Part shown: positions 21,144-31,355 of the stretch, piece by piece
How positions within the stretch are numbered: position 1 is the first letter of the stretch
Layout of the letters: each line of letters opens with the position of its first letter
NCBI GenBank assembly: GCA_021432605.1
Contig: MU271156.1
Location: 124,001-188,000 of the forward strand
DNA: 64,000 nt
Source of the DNA: Coniochaeta sp. PMI_546
Lineage: Eukaryota; Ascomycota; Sordariomycetes; Coniochaetales; Coniochaetaceae
Reading direction: 5' to 3'
Translations under genes and position numbers: made by a program
The notes under the pieces: generated by a model
Databases searched by the model: none
Told to the model about the DNA's origin: nothing
What the model saw: only the letters and a program-made list of their open reading frames with translations

Positions 21144-23947
21144 TACATGAGGGTTTCCTTGTCCTAAACCAGGTTGTGGCATCACATCGGCTACGGCTCT
21201 GGGCCTGTGGTGAAGATTTCTATCGGCCACGAGGGGATCCGCTTGTGGATTTGGGTTGGCGGGGATTACGTACAACGAGGGAGCCCGCCTCGAATCGGTC
21301 GCCATGGTAGCGGCCAGCAAGCCGGCGGGCGCGGAGCGGAACGGAAAGCCACCTCTTACGTGTAGAAGGACCGCCTACGGCGTTTTGGGCCTTCAGGGCA
21401 TTGTCAGCAATGCAAACATATCCATGGACCATCATCCGCAGGGTGGTAAAGCCCTTGCTTTGACGCACTAGACTCGATGTAAATGGTTTGCCCCTGCAGT
21501 CAGACCGATTAAAACCTGAGCTTCGCATGTCAGCCGGGCCGGAACTAGAGAAAGATTGGCAGCTCACCTACATGTCAGGCATGTATACTGTAGGATGAGC
21601 CCCAATATGTGTACGCTACAGTGAAATCAAATCGTTGGCCGCCAGGGCCGCACACTGCGAATTGCCACTAGTTGACGGAGCTGTACGAACTCTTAGTACT
21701 CGAAGGAGGCGCGTGACAGCCTGACAGCTAAACAACGCCGCGATATTCGTTTACCCCGGAACCAAACGAAGATCTTGTGGTGGCGAGATCTCAGATACGC
21801 GTGCACTAGTGCTGTACACTATGTACACACTGTATAAAGATCTTCAAGTCTTCTCCGTCGGTGTGAAACACGAGCAGGACGAGGCGGCGGTGGCTGCGGG
21901 CCACCGGTAATTTGCGTGTGGCAAGAAGTTACTCGTCAGTCTCGTGGAGGGCGACGACACCGGCGCCGGGCCCTGCGCTATACCAGAACGATGTTAGCGC
22001 CGGCTCACTTCGCGGGTCCGTGTGGCGAAAATGTTTCCGGCAACAGGATGGTGATGTCGCGAATGCCCTCACTTCCAAAACTGCGAATTTTGAAAATTGC
22101 GATTTTGGAGACGAAATCTTCGATCATGTTGATCTCCAGGGTCCTTGCATTTCATCCGCCCTCCATCAATATCTCCATACATGTGTAGTGTAGACATGCA
22201 TACACCTATACCTACACTTACAGTGTGCTGTACATCCAGAAGGATTTCTGGAGGATTTGCGGTGAGCTGCGAGAAAGATACAGTCATCACCAAACACCCT
22301 TTGCCAACCCAACCTCTCCGACTCCGCTTTGTTAGCACTCAACTCTGCCAGCTTTTTCCATCGTCAGTTCCATCCACAGCGTTCCCCCGTCAGTTCTCGC
22401 CCATTTTACAAACGTCGAGAAGTGACGGGACGCGGCTGAGCTTCAGGTCAGGTTTAGGGGGCAGGGGGGTTTGGACCACAGGCGTCGGATCGTCAGGGTC
22501 CTTGCTAAGTTGACAAGTTTGGCAAAATTTTGTGTCGATCTCGCGATTGGGCGAAAGTAAATGGGCTGAGCTTGACGTCAGAGCCACCGAGCGGTGCGTT
22601 TTAACCAATCATGGTGGCCTTAACGACGGTGCGATCGAGATGGTGTAGTGTACAGTACACTTCTACCTTTTTGGTTCTGTCGGGTTACTGCTGTGAGCCC
22701 GTCCGAACAGTTACCTTACACGTGTATTGTACTCAAAGTCACCACCCCAAGTCACCATGCCGTCGACACATAGGGAGGGGTATTATACTATAAGGTACCA
22801 CAACTATGGTTCCGAGTTCTTCGGAGCGCGACCAGGCCGGAGCACAATCCTTCGACCCTGAGAATATGGAAATAATACTGCTACTGCTCCCCTAATTGCG
22901 AACGATGCTTTGGACGAAGGAGGGTGCTGCTAGACATACTCTCATTGGGCGGAGCGAGCTCCTTGAGCTGGATTGGGATCCGAAGACGTGTGAGCCCCGC
23001 ACCTGGATCTGCAGCCTGGACAGTGGACTGGCCTGACTGGGAGGGACGGCATGGCCAGCCGACATCAACGAAGAGCTGGTCGACTTCTTCAACAGGCTTC
23101 GTTATAGACGATGCGATCGAAAGCTGTAAACATTTCCGCGGACGTGCGTTTGTTACGTCTTAACAATTTGTCGCCAGGGTTCCGACAGATGAGCGGCCTA
23201 TTGTTGATGCGTGTACGCGACACGTCGAAAACAATGTGCAGGACCCCCATTTCTTGTTCGGTTGGAGTTACACATGTAGTGTACGTGTATTAGTGTGGAA
23301 GGCAGGGAAGGGTAGAAGGTGGTTGCGGCCCCTGGCAAGTGGCGTTGCCGTCCGGGTCGGACAAAGCTCGATGAAGGCACAAAAGTCAGATCTCAGCAAC
23401 GCATGAGTGGACTCTGGTGCTTCCCTAAACAACGGAAGTGCCAGTTCTAGACCGCAGGGTCCTGTCAGAACTGCAACTGAAGCAGATTGCCATTGGTCTC
23501 TCGATTTGCTGACACTCGGCAACTGAGATGCAGACAGATATACACACTCGTTGCTGAAACTTTGAACTTGATGATTCTCTGCGGCGGCGTCGGAGGAAGC
23601 CCACGCTACATCGTCAGTTCAGGCCCTTATGGGCGCGAGGCTGTATCAATCACATACATGGTTGACTGTCAGGAGACTGGTAACGAGCTGAGTGTATGTT
23701 CCGTCGACCTCTCCAGCTACCGTACCTATGTCAGCTACCTTATTCAATGAACGATGGCTTGTTGGCTGCTCTGTTGGTGGGGTGGGAGGACCCCGAACAA
23801 ACTTAACGTGGCCAATAAGTGACCACTTACGCAGGAGAGGTCTACTGTACCATCACAGGAGAGAGATACAGAGAGATAATCGTGAGATGTGGGTGGATAC
23901 CGTAGTGTAGGTACCCCTAGTTTTTGGGAGGGTACACTACCTGACTA

Positions 23948-23963
23948 CGATCCCCCTCGATCG
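23948..23963 (+). promoter_or_regulatory. Candidate White Collar light-response element (proximal LRE)
   Basis: The sequence CGATCCCCCTCGATCG contains GATCC followed four bases later by CGATC. This fits the Neurospora frq LRE consensus GATNC..CGATN, with the same base at both N positions. It lies about 1.47 kb upstream of the long-FRQ ATG, close to where the frq transcription start and proximal LRE sit in Neurospora. Binding is inferred. Confidence 0.5.
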
Positions 23964-24804
23964 CACCAGCAATTCTCACAATCGATGGTTTTGGCCGTAG
24001 ATCTGCAAAGTGACGACCCATCACATACAGTATACTGTGTACCCAAGAGTGCACAGGCTCGTGAGGGCCTGGCTCGAGGAAGCAATTTGGAGCCTTTCTG
24101 CTAGCGAACGCCAGCAGAAATGGAACATATGGAGCACAATCTTCCAGATCTCGATGGCAGTTATCTGTCCAGGGCTAGAATGTACCTACTATGCAGTACA
24201 CACCCACTGCGCGCGTTACGTGCACACTGCTATGATGCCGCAACTTCGCAATGAACAAGGTCTCTTGGGGGGCTGGCCCGCGGTGGCACGACTTCTGAAT
24301 CGGTGACCACACGATCTCTCCGTGTACACCTACCTGCCAGGCCTGCCCAGAACACGCAGTTTAGGTGATGTCCCGGTGTCCACCACCCTTTCCTAGCTTT
24401 TAAGTTCTACATACTGAGAATCTTCCCGAATACCCTCGTCTGTCAGACCACCTCGTCCATCCCACGTACACAATTTCGAGGACTGGCGACCAACTTTTGT
24501 TCATTCTGCAAGCAAACATCAAACTCTAGTTGAAGCATACTCGGAAGACAAAGTCCAACATTGGAAAGAAACCTTGCTCATAAGTGTAGAGCACGAGTTA
24601 TCGCAGCGACGACAACTTTGCCCTGATCCGGCGCACCCACTGCCAGAATTCCGGATCCAAGAGACCGGTCCTCTTCCACCACCTTGAGTTCCTCCAACTT
24701 TTTCCGCACAATTTGACCACGCAAGTCGTCCACAACACCCGCCAGCGACGGAGCGTCCGTCTTCCAAAAGAGTTCTCTAGTGTGATCTACACAACTACTG
24801 CGAG

Positions 24805-25246
24805 GTAAGCGTCTGCTGTTTGGTTTGGCATATATTTCCATTGTCGGCTTTGGGTATCCTCGAACTAGCTGTCACCCTGGGCGATGGAGCTGAGGCGCAG
24901 AAGTGGACTCGGCCGAACCAGCACTCGTGCTGAGGGACAGCCTGCGCGGCAAACACAAAATCCGCCTCTCTGACTGCACATGCTCTGCCTGGTCAATCGC
25001 CAACGGGGACATGCAACAATCACCTTGCACTACTACCATGCTCAACGGATGTCTGTTATGGTACCCTCGGCCGATCAGTCTTGCCTCTTGGCCTTGTCCT
25101 GCTCGCTGGTGACACTAGACGTGGGGACAGCCTCGTCTGGCTGCATATACCGGTCTGCTGGTCACCCGCCCTCGACATGCTGTGGCAGACCATAATTTTG
25201 TTCTGTCTACCTTTCCGTCTCTAACGAATTCCAACCTCTGTTTTAG
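24805..25246 (+). other. Probable intron in the frq 5' leader
   Basis: A strong donor GAG|GTAAGC at 24805 and a textbook acceptor (CTAAC branch site near 25221, then a pyrimidine tract and TTTTAG at 25241-25246) define a 442-nt intron upstream of the long-FRQ start. Neurospora frq leaders are spliced in a similar area. No transcript evidence is available here. Confidence 0.5.
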
Positions 25247-25431
25247 GTCCCTACAAACATCCAGAACGTAGTCTGGGCGCCTTTCTTGGCTCTCCCAAGA
25301 TCTTTCGGCACCTGTTTCCCCTTCGCACATAGCTCCGAAACTGCGCGACGTTGGTTTCGACCGGCATGTCATGAGACTACTATGCGGGCTCTAGACATAT
25401 CCCATACCTGGAACATTCACTTGCTGGTCTA

Positions 25432-28400
25432 ATGGCTGACCAGTCGACGAACGCGCACGGCATACAGCCGCCCCCATCTCGAACTGCACGCGGCCACCCA
25501 CTTCCTCGCCGAGCGTCCCCCGAGCAATCGGTTACCCTATACCACCATCAATTGGCCCGCGATGCCCTGCATCGGAGGGCATCGCCTCTACGGGCCAAGG
25601 GTGCCCCTTTGGAGGCTGATGCTGCTGCATCTGCAGCGTTGGCCCGTCGCCAGTCGTCGGGAGAGAGTAACGAGACACGCAATACTGACCCCAAAACCTG
25701 GTTCGACAAGTCCAACCAGAATCCTACGGCAACCTACGACAACTCGAACTGCATGGATGTGGAACCTCCGTTTTACCAGCAGGAGACAGACTCATCCAAC
25801 GAGCTGGAGCTTCCACCCCGGACACACACCCAATATGGCCGGGCCGAAGCGGGCCCTTCACATCTGCGACCTGCGGTGACGCGACACAGCAGCAGCGCCG
25901 ACGACTACAGAAGTGTTATCGATGACCTGACCATTGAGAATAAGAGGCTGAAGGAAGAGCTCAGACGCTACAAGCAGAAGAGCTCTGGCATGATGAACAA
26001 GGAGAAGCTCTTCGAAATCAAGGTCCACGGTCTGCCCAACCAGAAGAAGAGGGAGTTGGAAGCGACCCTCCGTGATTTTGCTGCGAGTCTTGCAGGCTCG
26101 AGCGAGACAGCCTCTCAAGAGAGACGGTCGAAGCCTGGCCGGCACATGAAGAACTTCTACGCGTCGCGAGAGGCCATGTTGAAGCACGCCTCGTCCTCCT
26201 CCACCAATTCTCGACCGGTCGACTCGGCCTATGCGTCCATGTCTACCGGACCTAGCACCGCAGCGCCCCAGTCATCGACTGGCCCGTCGCAGCACGGAAG
26301 ATCGGGCCTCGCAGTGCCGAGAACGATGTCGTCCTCGAACCGGAAAGTCGAAAGCTACCTCCTAGATACACCGGAAGGCCTTCTACCCCGCCAGATGGGC
26401 CTGACGGATAGAGAGAAGAAGAAATTGGTGGTTCGTCGCTTAGAACAGCTTTTCACGGGTAAAATCAGCGGTAGGAACTCGCGTCGCAATCAATCCATGC
26501 CTTCTTTGGAGGCACATGCCCTAACAGATTCATCAGCGATCCTACAACCGCGGAAGACAGAAGCACTTAGAGAGGCTCGGATCCAGTCATCTGGTGCCTC
26601 GAGGAAGAAACCAAGGTCACGTGACAATCTATCGACATCTAATTCAGGGGATCAGACAGATCCCGGCGGTGCACATGGCGCCGGTGACGGTGGCGGGAGC
26701 GGGAGCGGGAGCGGGAGTGGGAACCGGAGCGCCAACAATGGGTCACCCCCAAACGTTCTGCCCCCAGAGCAGCGGGCGACCAGTGCCCGTGATCTAGACC
26801 CCCACCGTGTGCAGGTACCGGGCGAGAACCTGGATTACATCCGGCATCTAGGTATTGTTCCACCCGAGTTCCTGATTGGCGAAAAGACGCTGCGCCACGA
26901 TGTGGCAGCCGACGCGGATGGCTGGGTCTACCTCAATCTTCTGTGCAATCTGGCTCAGCTACATATGATCAACGTCACACCGGCTTTCATTCGATCCGCC
27001 GTGTCCGAGAAGAGCACGAAATTCCAGCTGTCGCCCGATGGCAGGAAGATCAGGTGGCGAGGAGGTACGGAGGGGACCAAGTTCAGCAGTGACAGCAGTG
27101 CCGACAACCACTCGCCAAAGAGCCCTTCCACGGACGGCGACCGTTCAGGTGGGAGCAAGGAGAGGAAGAGGAGGAAGACGAGCATGGCGGGAGACACACC
27201 GACCTACGATGAGTCCACCAAGGGTTCCGGGTCCAAGTCCCTCGTGGGCCAGGTCTCGGCGTCCTCCAGCTTCCATTACAAGCCTCTATTTGCGCGCAAG
27301 TCGTCCTCCGTGGAAGGTTCGTCATCAGATGACAAGGCATCACAGGCGTCTCTCGGAGTCCTGGACGACAGGAGCCCGAACAAGTCACCCTGGGATGCAA
27401 GCGGCTCGAGTTTCGCGCAGCGAAGAAAGCGGCGGCGCGACGGTGCGATCATCTATTACAGTGGCGCGCCTTTCTGTACCGACCTCTCCGGCGACCGTGG
27501 CGATATCTCGCCGACGACCTACATGACGTCTAATGGTCAAGAACGAGACCTAGACTTGCGAGCTTTTCGGCCCATTCCCCATCGTTCCTGGTCTGGATCA
27601 TCCATGCTCATTCGCCCGCTGAGCGACGACCGTGCCATTGTCGAGGAAGCTCTGGACATGGACCTCGACCCTCCACCTCCTGAGCTGGTCACGGATGACG
27701 GTGATTCTGCAGTTGATCTGGATTGCGAGTTTCCATGGTGCGATCAGCCCACGTCCGTAGCACCTATCACCTTCCCCCTCGAGCCACGCTTAGAGCCTTG
27801 CGGTCTTGGCGGTGTGGTGCCGGAAGATCACTTTGCGGTGCTGTGTCACACTCGCCACCCGGTTCTGAAGGCCAATGAAAGGAAGCTGCACAGGGCTGCA
27901 CGTGGCGGCTCGGAGGAGATTCTTGAAGCCATTGCTGGACGACTCGCAAGCATGTCGACATCCTCGCCGGCGCCGTCTCAGAGATCTAGCGAGACGCCGG
28001 TTCAGATGACGTACCTGTCCGGGAGACTGCGCCGTCTCGATCCCGAACCCCTCCCGCCTCCGGCGATGTACATCCCACCATTCAGTTCGGACTCGAGCAG
28101 CGGTGTATATGACGACGAACTGGATTCCGATGCCGAGGAGTCCGACGTCGAGGATTCGTCCGAAGGTCTGAATTCAAAAATGGGCAATCCGCGACGCTCG
28201 GATAATTCGTTGCCCGGGCCTGGGAACACGTCGTCTGGCAATGCCGGCGACGCGGATGAGCTCATGGTCATGGCGGATACGGAGTCCAACCCGGATCGGG
28301 CCCGGGGCAGCCTGTCTGCGACGTGGATGGCTCCTGAGCTGATGAAGACCGGCAGCTCGGCTGCGGCTGTTGGCGACGAGCAGGAGAGCGGGTACAGTAG

Positions 28401-28434
28401 TAGCATAGAGGACGAATGCGCTTCTTGCACGTAG
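25432..28434 (+). CDS. frq: FREQUENCY (FRQ) circadian clock protein
   Basis: Full-length, uninterrupted FRQ, 1000 aa. FRQ is the negative element of the fungal clock: with FRH and casein kinase 1 it inhibits and drives phosphorylation of the White Collar complex, closing the daily feedback loop. Recognisable in order: N-terminal GHPLPRRASP; second Met at residue 108 in CMDVEPPFYQ (short-FRQ start); dimerisation coiled coil about 154-184 (DDLTIENKRLKEELRRYKQ); CK1-binding FCD1 about 315-350 (LTDREKKKLVVRRLEQLF, TGKISGRN); a GSGSGSGSG tract near 422-430; FCD2 about 485-555 (ADGWVYLNLLCNLAQLHM, EKSTKFQLSPDGRKIRWRGG); basic NLS-like KERKRRKT; RRKRRRDGAIIYYSGAPFCT; acidic region with CEFPWC, the area of the FRH-binding motif; and a C terminus ending ESGYSSSIEDE. 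Many Ser/Pro-directed sites and PEST-like stretches fit phosphorylation-driven turnover. Start chosen by match to the Neurospora long form. Confidence 0.97.
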   Translation: MADQSTNAHGIQPPPSRTARGHPLPRRASPEQSVTLYHHQLARDALHRRASPLRAKGAPLEADAAASAALARRQSSGESNETRNTDPKTWFDKSNQNPTATYDNSNCMDVEPPFYQQETDSSNELELPPRTHTQYGRAEAGPSHLRPAVTRHSSSADDYRSVIDDLTIENKRLKEELRRYKQKSSGMMNKEKLFEIKVHGLPNQKKRELEATLRDFAASLAGSSETASQERRSKPGRHMKNFYASREAMLKHASSSSTNSRPVDSAYASMSTGPSTAAPQSSTGPSQHGRSGLAVPRTMSSSNRKVESYLLDTPEGLLPRQMGLTDREKKKLVVRRLEQLFTGKISGRNSRRNQSMPSLEAHALTDSSAILQPRKTEALREARIQSSGASRKKPRSRDNLSTSNSGDQTDPGGAHGAGDGGGSGSGSGSGNRSANNGSPPNVLPPEQRATSARDLDPHRVQVPGENLDYIRHLGIVPPEFLIGEKTLRHDVAADADGWVYLNLLCNLAQLHMINVTPAFIRSAVSEKSTKFQLSPDGRKIRWRGGTEGTKFSSDSSADNHSPKSPSTDGDRSGGSKERKRRKTSMAGDTPTYDESTKGSGSKSLVGQVSASSSFHYKPLFARKSSSVEGSSSDDKASQASLGVLDDRSPNKSPWDASGSSFAQRRKRRRDGAIIYYSGAPFCTDLSGDRGDISPTTYMTSNGQERDLDLRAFRPIPHRSWSGSSMLIRPLSDDRAIVEEALDMDLDPPPPELVTDDGDSAVDLDCEFPWCDQPTSVAPITFPLEPRLEPCGLGGVVPEDHFAVLCHTRHPVLKANERKLHRAARGGSEEILEAIAGRLASMSTSSPAPSQRSSETPVQMTYLSGRLRRLDPEPLPPPAMYIPPFSSDSSSGVYDDELDSDAEESDVEDSSEGLNSKMGNPRRSDNSLPGPGNTSSGNAGDADELMVMADTESNPDRARGSLSATWMAPELMKTGSSAAAVGDEQESGYSSSIEDECASCT
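25753..25755 (+). promoter_or_regulatory. frq: Internal ATG for the short FRQ isoform
   Basis: Codon 108 is an in-frame ATG just before DVEPPFYQ, at the same conserved place as the Neurospora short-FRQ start (near codon 100). Initiation here would give a product of about 893 aa lacking the N-terminal 107 residues. The ratio of the two forms is temperature-dependent in Neurospora; use here is inferred. Confidence 0.65.
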
Positions 28435-28973
28435 GAACAATTTTTGAAAGCGAAACAAAGCGACTGTGAGCGGCTTGCATTTTTTCAGTATCTGTGGCAT
28501 ACTCTCTCTTTTTTTGTTAGGAGGAGGGGGACTCTGATATTGTTCTGGCATTTTACTATTGCCGTACTTTGATACCCCGTGTTTTGGAAACAGCGAATTG
28601 GCGCTGTGTGGGACATGGCTTTTGTACGAAGTGCGAAGGGAACGGTGGCTTTTAGGGATTGGCGTCCGGGGGCTGTGGTTGCTATCACTGTATTTATTTA
28701 ATTCGCTTTTTCGGAAGTTGGGATGTGTTTGTTGTTGAGTCTTGGATCAGATGTCGCATGGCTAGGCTATCTGGGAACAAAACCCATAATCAATTTATTG
28801 GACACCAATACTGCGTGATGATGACTGTGAATGGTGGTTGGCCCCTTGGCTCTCTTCTGACGATCAAGATAGTTGTAGGCACAACCAGAAGTAGAGTATA
28901 TACTACATATGTGCCTTTGTGTGTGCGTGTGTGTATATATACATGTTGTATGACACAGCGGATAGATCACAGA
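28435..28973. other. Intergenic between convergent frq and P450
   Basis: About 540 bp of 3' UTR sequence for both genes. It includes a GT/TATATA microsatellite near 28915-28942 and a GATCAC repeat at its right edge (28965-28977). An antisense frq transcript (qrf in Neurospora) would have to start in or beyond this area. Confidence 0.5.
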
Positions 28974-30728
28974 TCACTTCCTCTCGCCAGGCACGTAGCC
29001 ACTAAAGGTAACCCGCGCCGGGAACTGCCCATTCGGATGCGACGCCCCGCCCTCTACCATGAAGACCCTCTCTCCGTCCACGCCGGTCAGATCCATCTTC
29101 TCACCGCCGTCAACTTCCGCATAGGCCTCGCGGATGTCGAACTCGCGCACCGTGCACGCCAGCACCGACTTGACCTCGGCCATGACCAGCTGCTGGGCCA
29201 CGCACATGCGGCTTCCGGCCTCGAAGGGCCGCCAGCCTCCCTTAGGCGGGTAGAGCCGGTGGCCCGGCTCGACCAGCCACCTGTCCGGGAGGAAGGCGTC
29301 CGGGTCGGGCCAGAAGCTCGGGTTGCGCTGGATGGCGTAGTGGGACATCAGGATGCTGAAGTCCTTGGTCGGGTAGGTGGTGCCGTCGTCGTCGGCGAGG
29401 CCGATGTCGTCCTCTGCGTAGCGGACGCCGTTGGCCACGGGGAAGAGGCGGAGGGATTCCTTGATCACGGCCTGGGTGTAGGGCAGGGAGTTGAGGATGT
29501 GAGGGTCCGAGGCTATGCGGCCGGGGGCGGAGTCCGGGTCGGTGCCGAAGAGGGCGTCGTGCTCGGCGCGCAGGCGGGCCAGGGCCGGGGGGTTTCTGAA
29601 GAGGTTGTAGTAGCAGAAGAGGATGGTTGTGGCGGTGCTGTCGTAGCCGGCGAAGAAGAACATGCGCATGTTGCGGGTCGCGGTGGTGAGGAAGTCCGGG
29701 GTCAGGCTGGTGGCGGCTGCGTTGGAGGGTTGGGAGAGGAAGTCTTCTATCGCGAGGTCGATTACGGATTTGAAGGGGGGTTTGGATGGGGTGGAGGAGG
29801 AGGAACTGGGTGATTGTTGGGCTTTGAGGGCTGCGAAGCGGGCCTGGAGCTGGGTGCGGATTTCCTTGTCTAGGAGCTGGCTGTTCTTCCACGTGCGGTA
29901 GTAGAGGGAGGGGTTGATGTAGGCCAGGAGGTTCTGTGGTTTGTACTCGGTGAACTTGAGCGCCAGTTGCGCCGTCATGTACTCGCATAGGGGATGCGTT
30001 GAGCGCTGGCTGTTGAGTTGGAGGTTCAGCAGGATTTCGCCGATGATATCGGTGATCAAGTTCAGGGCCAGTGGCTCGAGGAGGAAGCGGTCACCGGTCT
30101 GAGCCTTCTCTCGTAGGAGTCCGCGGAAGATGGTGATCCGGTCAATGATAACGGGGAACCAGGCGACCATGTTGGAGGGGCTGAAGGCTGGGGAGTAGGT
30201 CTTGTGGAGAGACTTCCAGACAGGGCCGTTGGTGTCGAACAGACTCGGCCCTCCGGTGATGGGATGGAACCATTTCTGGAGAATGGCGGGCTTGGTCGTG
30301 CCGACCTTGGGGTGCATGACTACTTTTTGAGCCATGGCCGGGTCGGTGATGACCAGCATGGGCTCCATCATGGGCCAGGCATCGAAGTAGAAGGCGCCGT
30401 GCTTGGGGAAGCGTTTGGAGACTGCGCGCAGCATATACGCGCTGTGGCAGCCTTCAGGCAAATGGCTGAAGATGCCACCGGCGACGAGAAGGTTGCCCAT
30501 GATGTTATTCCATGCTGGCACGGGCTCGACGCCTGTCAGTTAATTGGACTCAATAATCAGACAAAGCAATCATAGACGAGAGCCAAATCTTACCTTGCCG
30601 AGTCTAATGACTCTCCTCATCGGTGCTCTGATCTTCCATACCATCCGAGCATAGTAGAAGACGACGCTCACGGCTAATGCCACCGCGACCGTCACTGCGG
30701 GACTGATATTCCCTGGATATGAAGCCAT
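28974..30728 (-). CDS. Cytochrome P450 monooxygenase, ER-anchored
   Basis: Microsomal P450, 561 aa after splicing. Exon 1 (30728-30594) encodes a membrane anchor (VTVAVALAVSVVFYYARMVW) followed by a basic stretch. Exon 2 (30524-28974) starts PVPAWNNIMGN. Motifs: I-helix AGYDST, the K-helix ESLR, the FLPDRW meander region, and the heme loop FEAGSRMC with the axial Cys. The intron donor is AAGGTAAG. The nearest CAG acceptor would break the frame and lies only a few bases after the TTAAC branch site; the next AG (GTCGAG, ending at 30525) keeps the frame, so I use it. No biosynthetic enzymes lie next to it, so the substrate cannot be inferred. Overall sequence recalls sterigmatocystin-type StcS-like P450s, but I hold that loosely. 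Confidence 0.88.
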
Positions 30729-31355
30729 CGCGCCAAGCCACGCTCCCTTGGAGAGCTCCTAAATGATTTACCACGTCTTACGCCTACAGATGAAGGAAGG
30801 CCATTGTCAACTTGCAGAGAAGCAAGGGGAGGGAGGTGAAATGCTATGATAAGATTTCACCTATAAGCCTCATTCAGGTACCCCTAGAACTGTCATTATC
30901 TTGCATCATACTTCGTAGGATCGGGACCCTTGGCAACTGGCGTCTTGGCCGTAATGAGCCTGGGGCCACATGGATGGCGGCCACCAGTGAGCTCAGCCCT
31001 GTCGTTTACCGGTACACCCTAGGGCATTAGATCAAGACTAGACTAAGCAGCTGTGCTTACGGGCAATCGCCTTAGCGTGTAATCAAGTCAATATTATCTG
31101 TACCTTACTGTGTACGAAGAATAGGACCGCTCAAGGTGGGGGAGCAAGGAACGCGAGAGTTGGTTCTGATCCATTGTATGGGGTTAGGGTTGGGCGTGGA
31201 GCAGGCGCAAGTGCAGTAAGGACCCACTTACACTTTTCGACCACCGATAAGATAAGAAGTCGAACAAAAAAGTCCTAGGACGGAATCTCAATGCGTTCTC
31301 CATCTATTGCACCGACCAGGATCACCACCCCTCAGTTCGAAGCAACACCGCAAAC
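30729..31355. other. Shared promoter region of P450 and NOP9
   Basis: About 630 bp between the divergent starts. It contains the upstream ATG at 31291 whose frame overlaps the NOP9 start. No other gene is seen. Confidence 0.5.

Larger units (their letters stand above)
21144..25431 (+). promoter_or_regulatory. Large non-coding upstream region and 5' leader of frq
   Basis: The 4.3 kb between tRNA-Phe and the FRQ start codon holds no supportable protein gene and is the longest gene-free stretch in the window. By position it must contain the frq promoter and a long leader; in Neurospora that leader is about 1.5 kb, spliced and rich in upstream ATGs. Several GATC/CGAT clusters lie here (22123-22134, 22633-22638, 23109-23120, 23948-23963, 24147-24156), the kind of site bound by the White Collar complex. 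The boundaries of the promoter cannot be fixed from sequence alone. Confidence 0.7.

Noticed and set aside
28659-29813. 384-codon plus-strand frame over the P450 3' half
   Set aside because: Antisense shadow with Gly/Val-rich junk translation; heme-binding and ESLR motifs are on minus.
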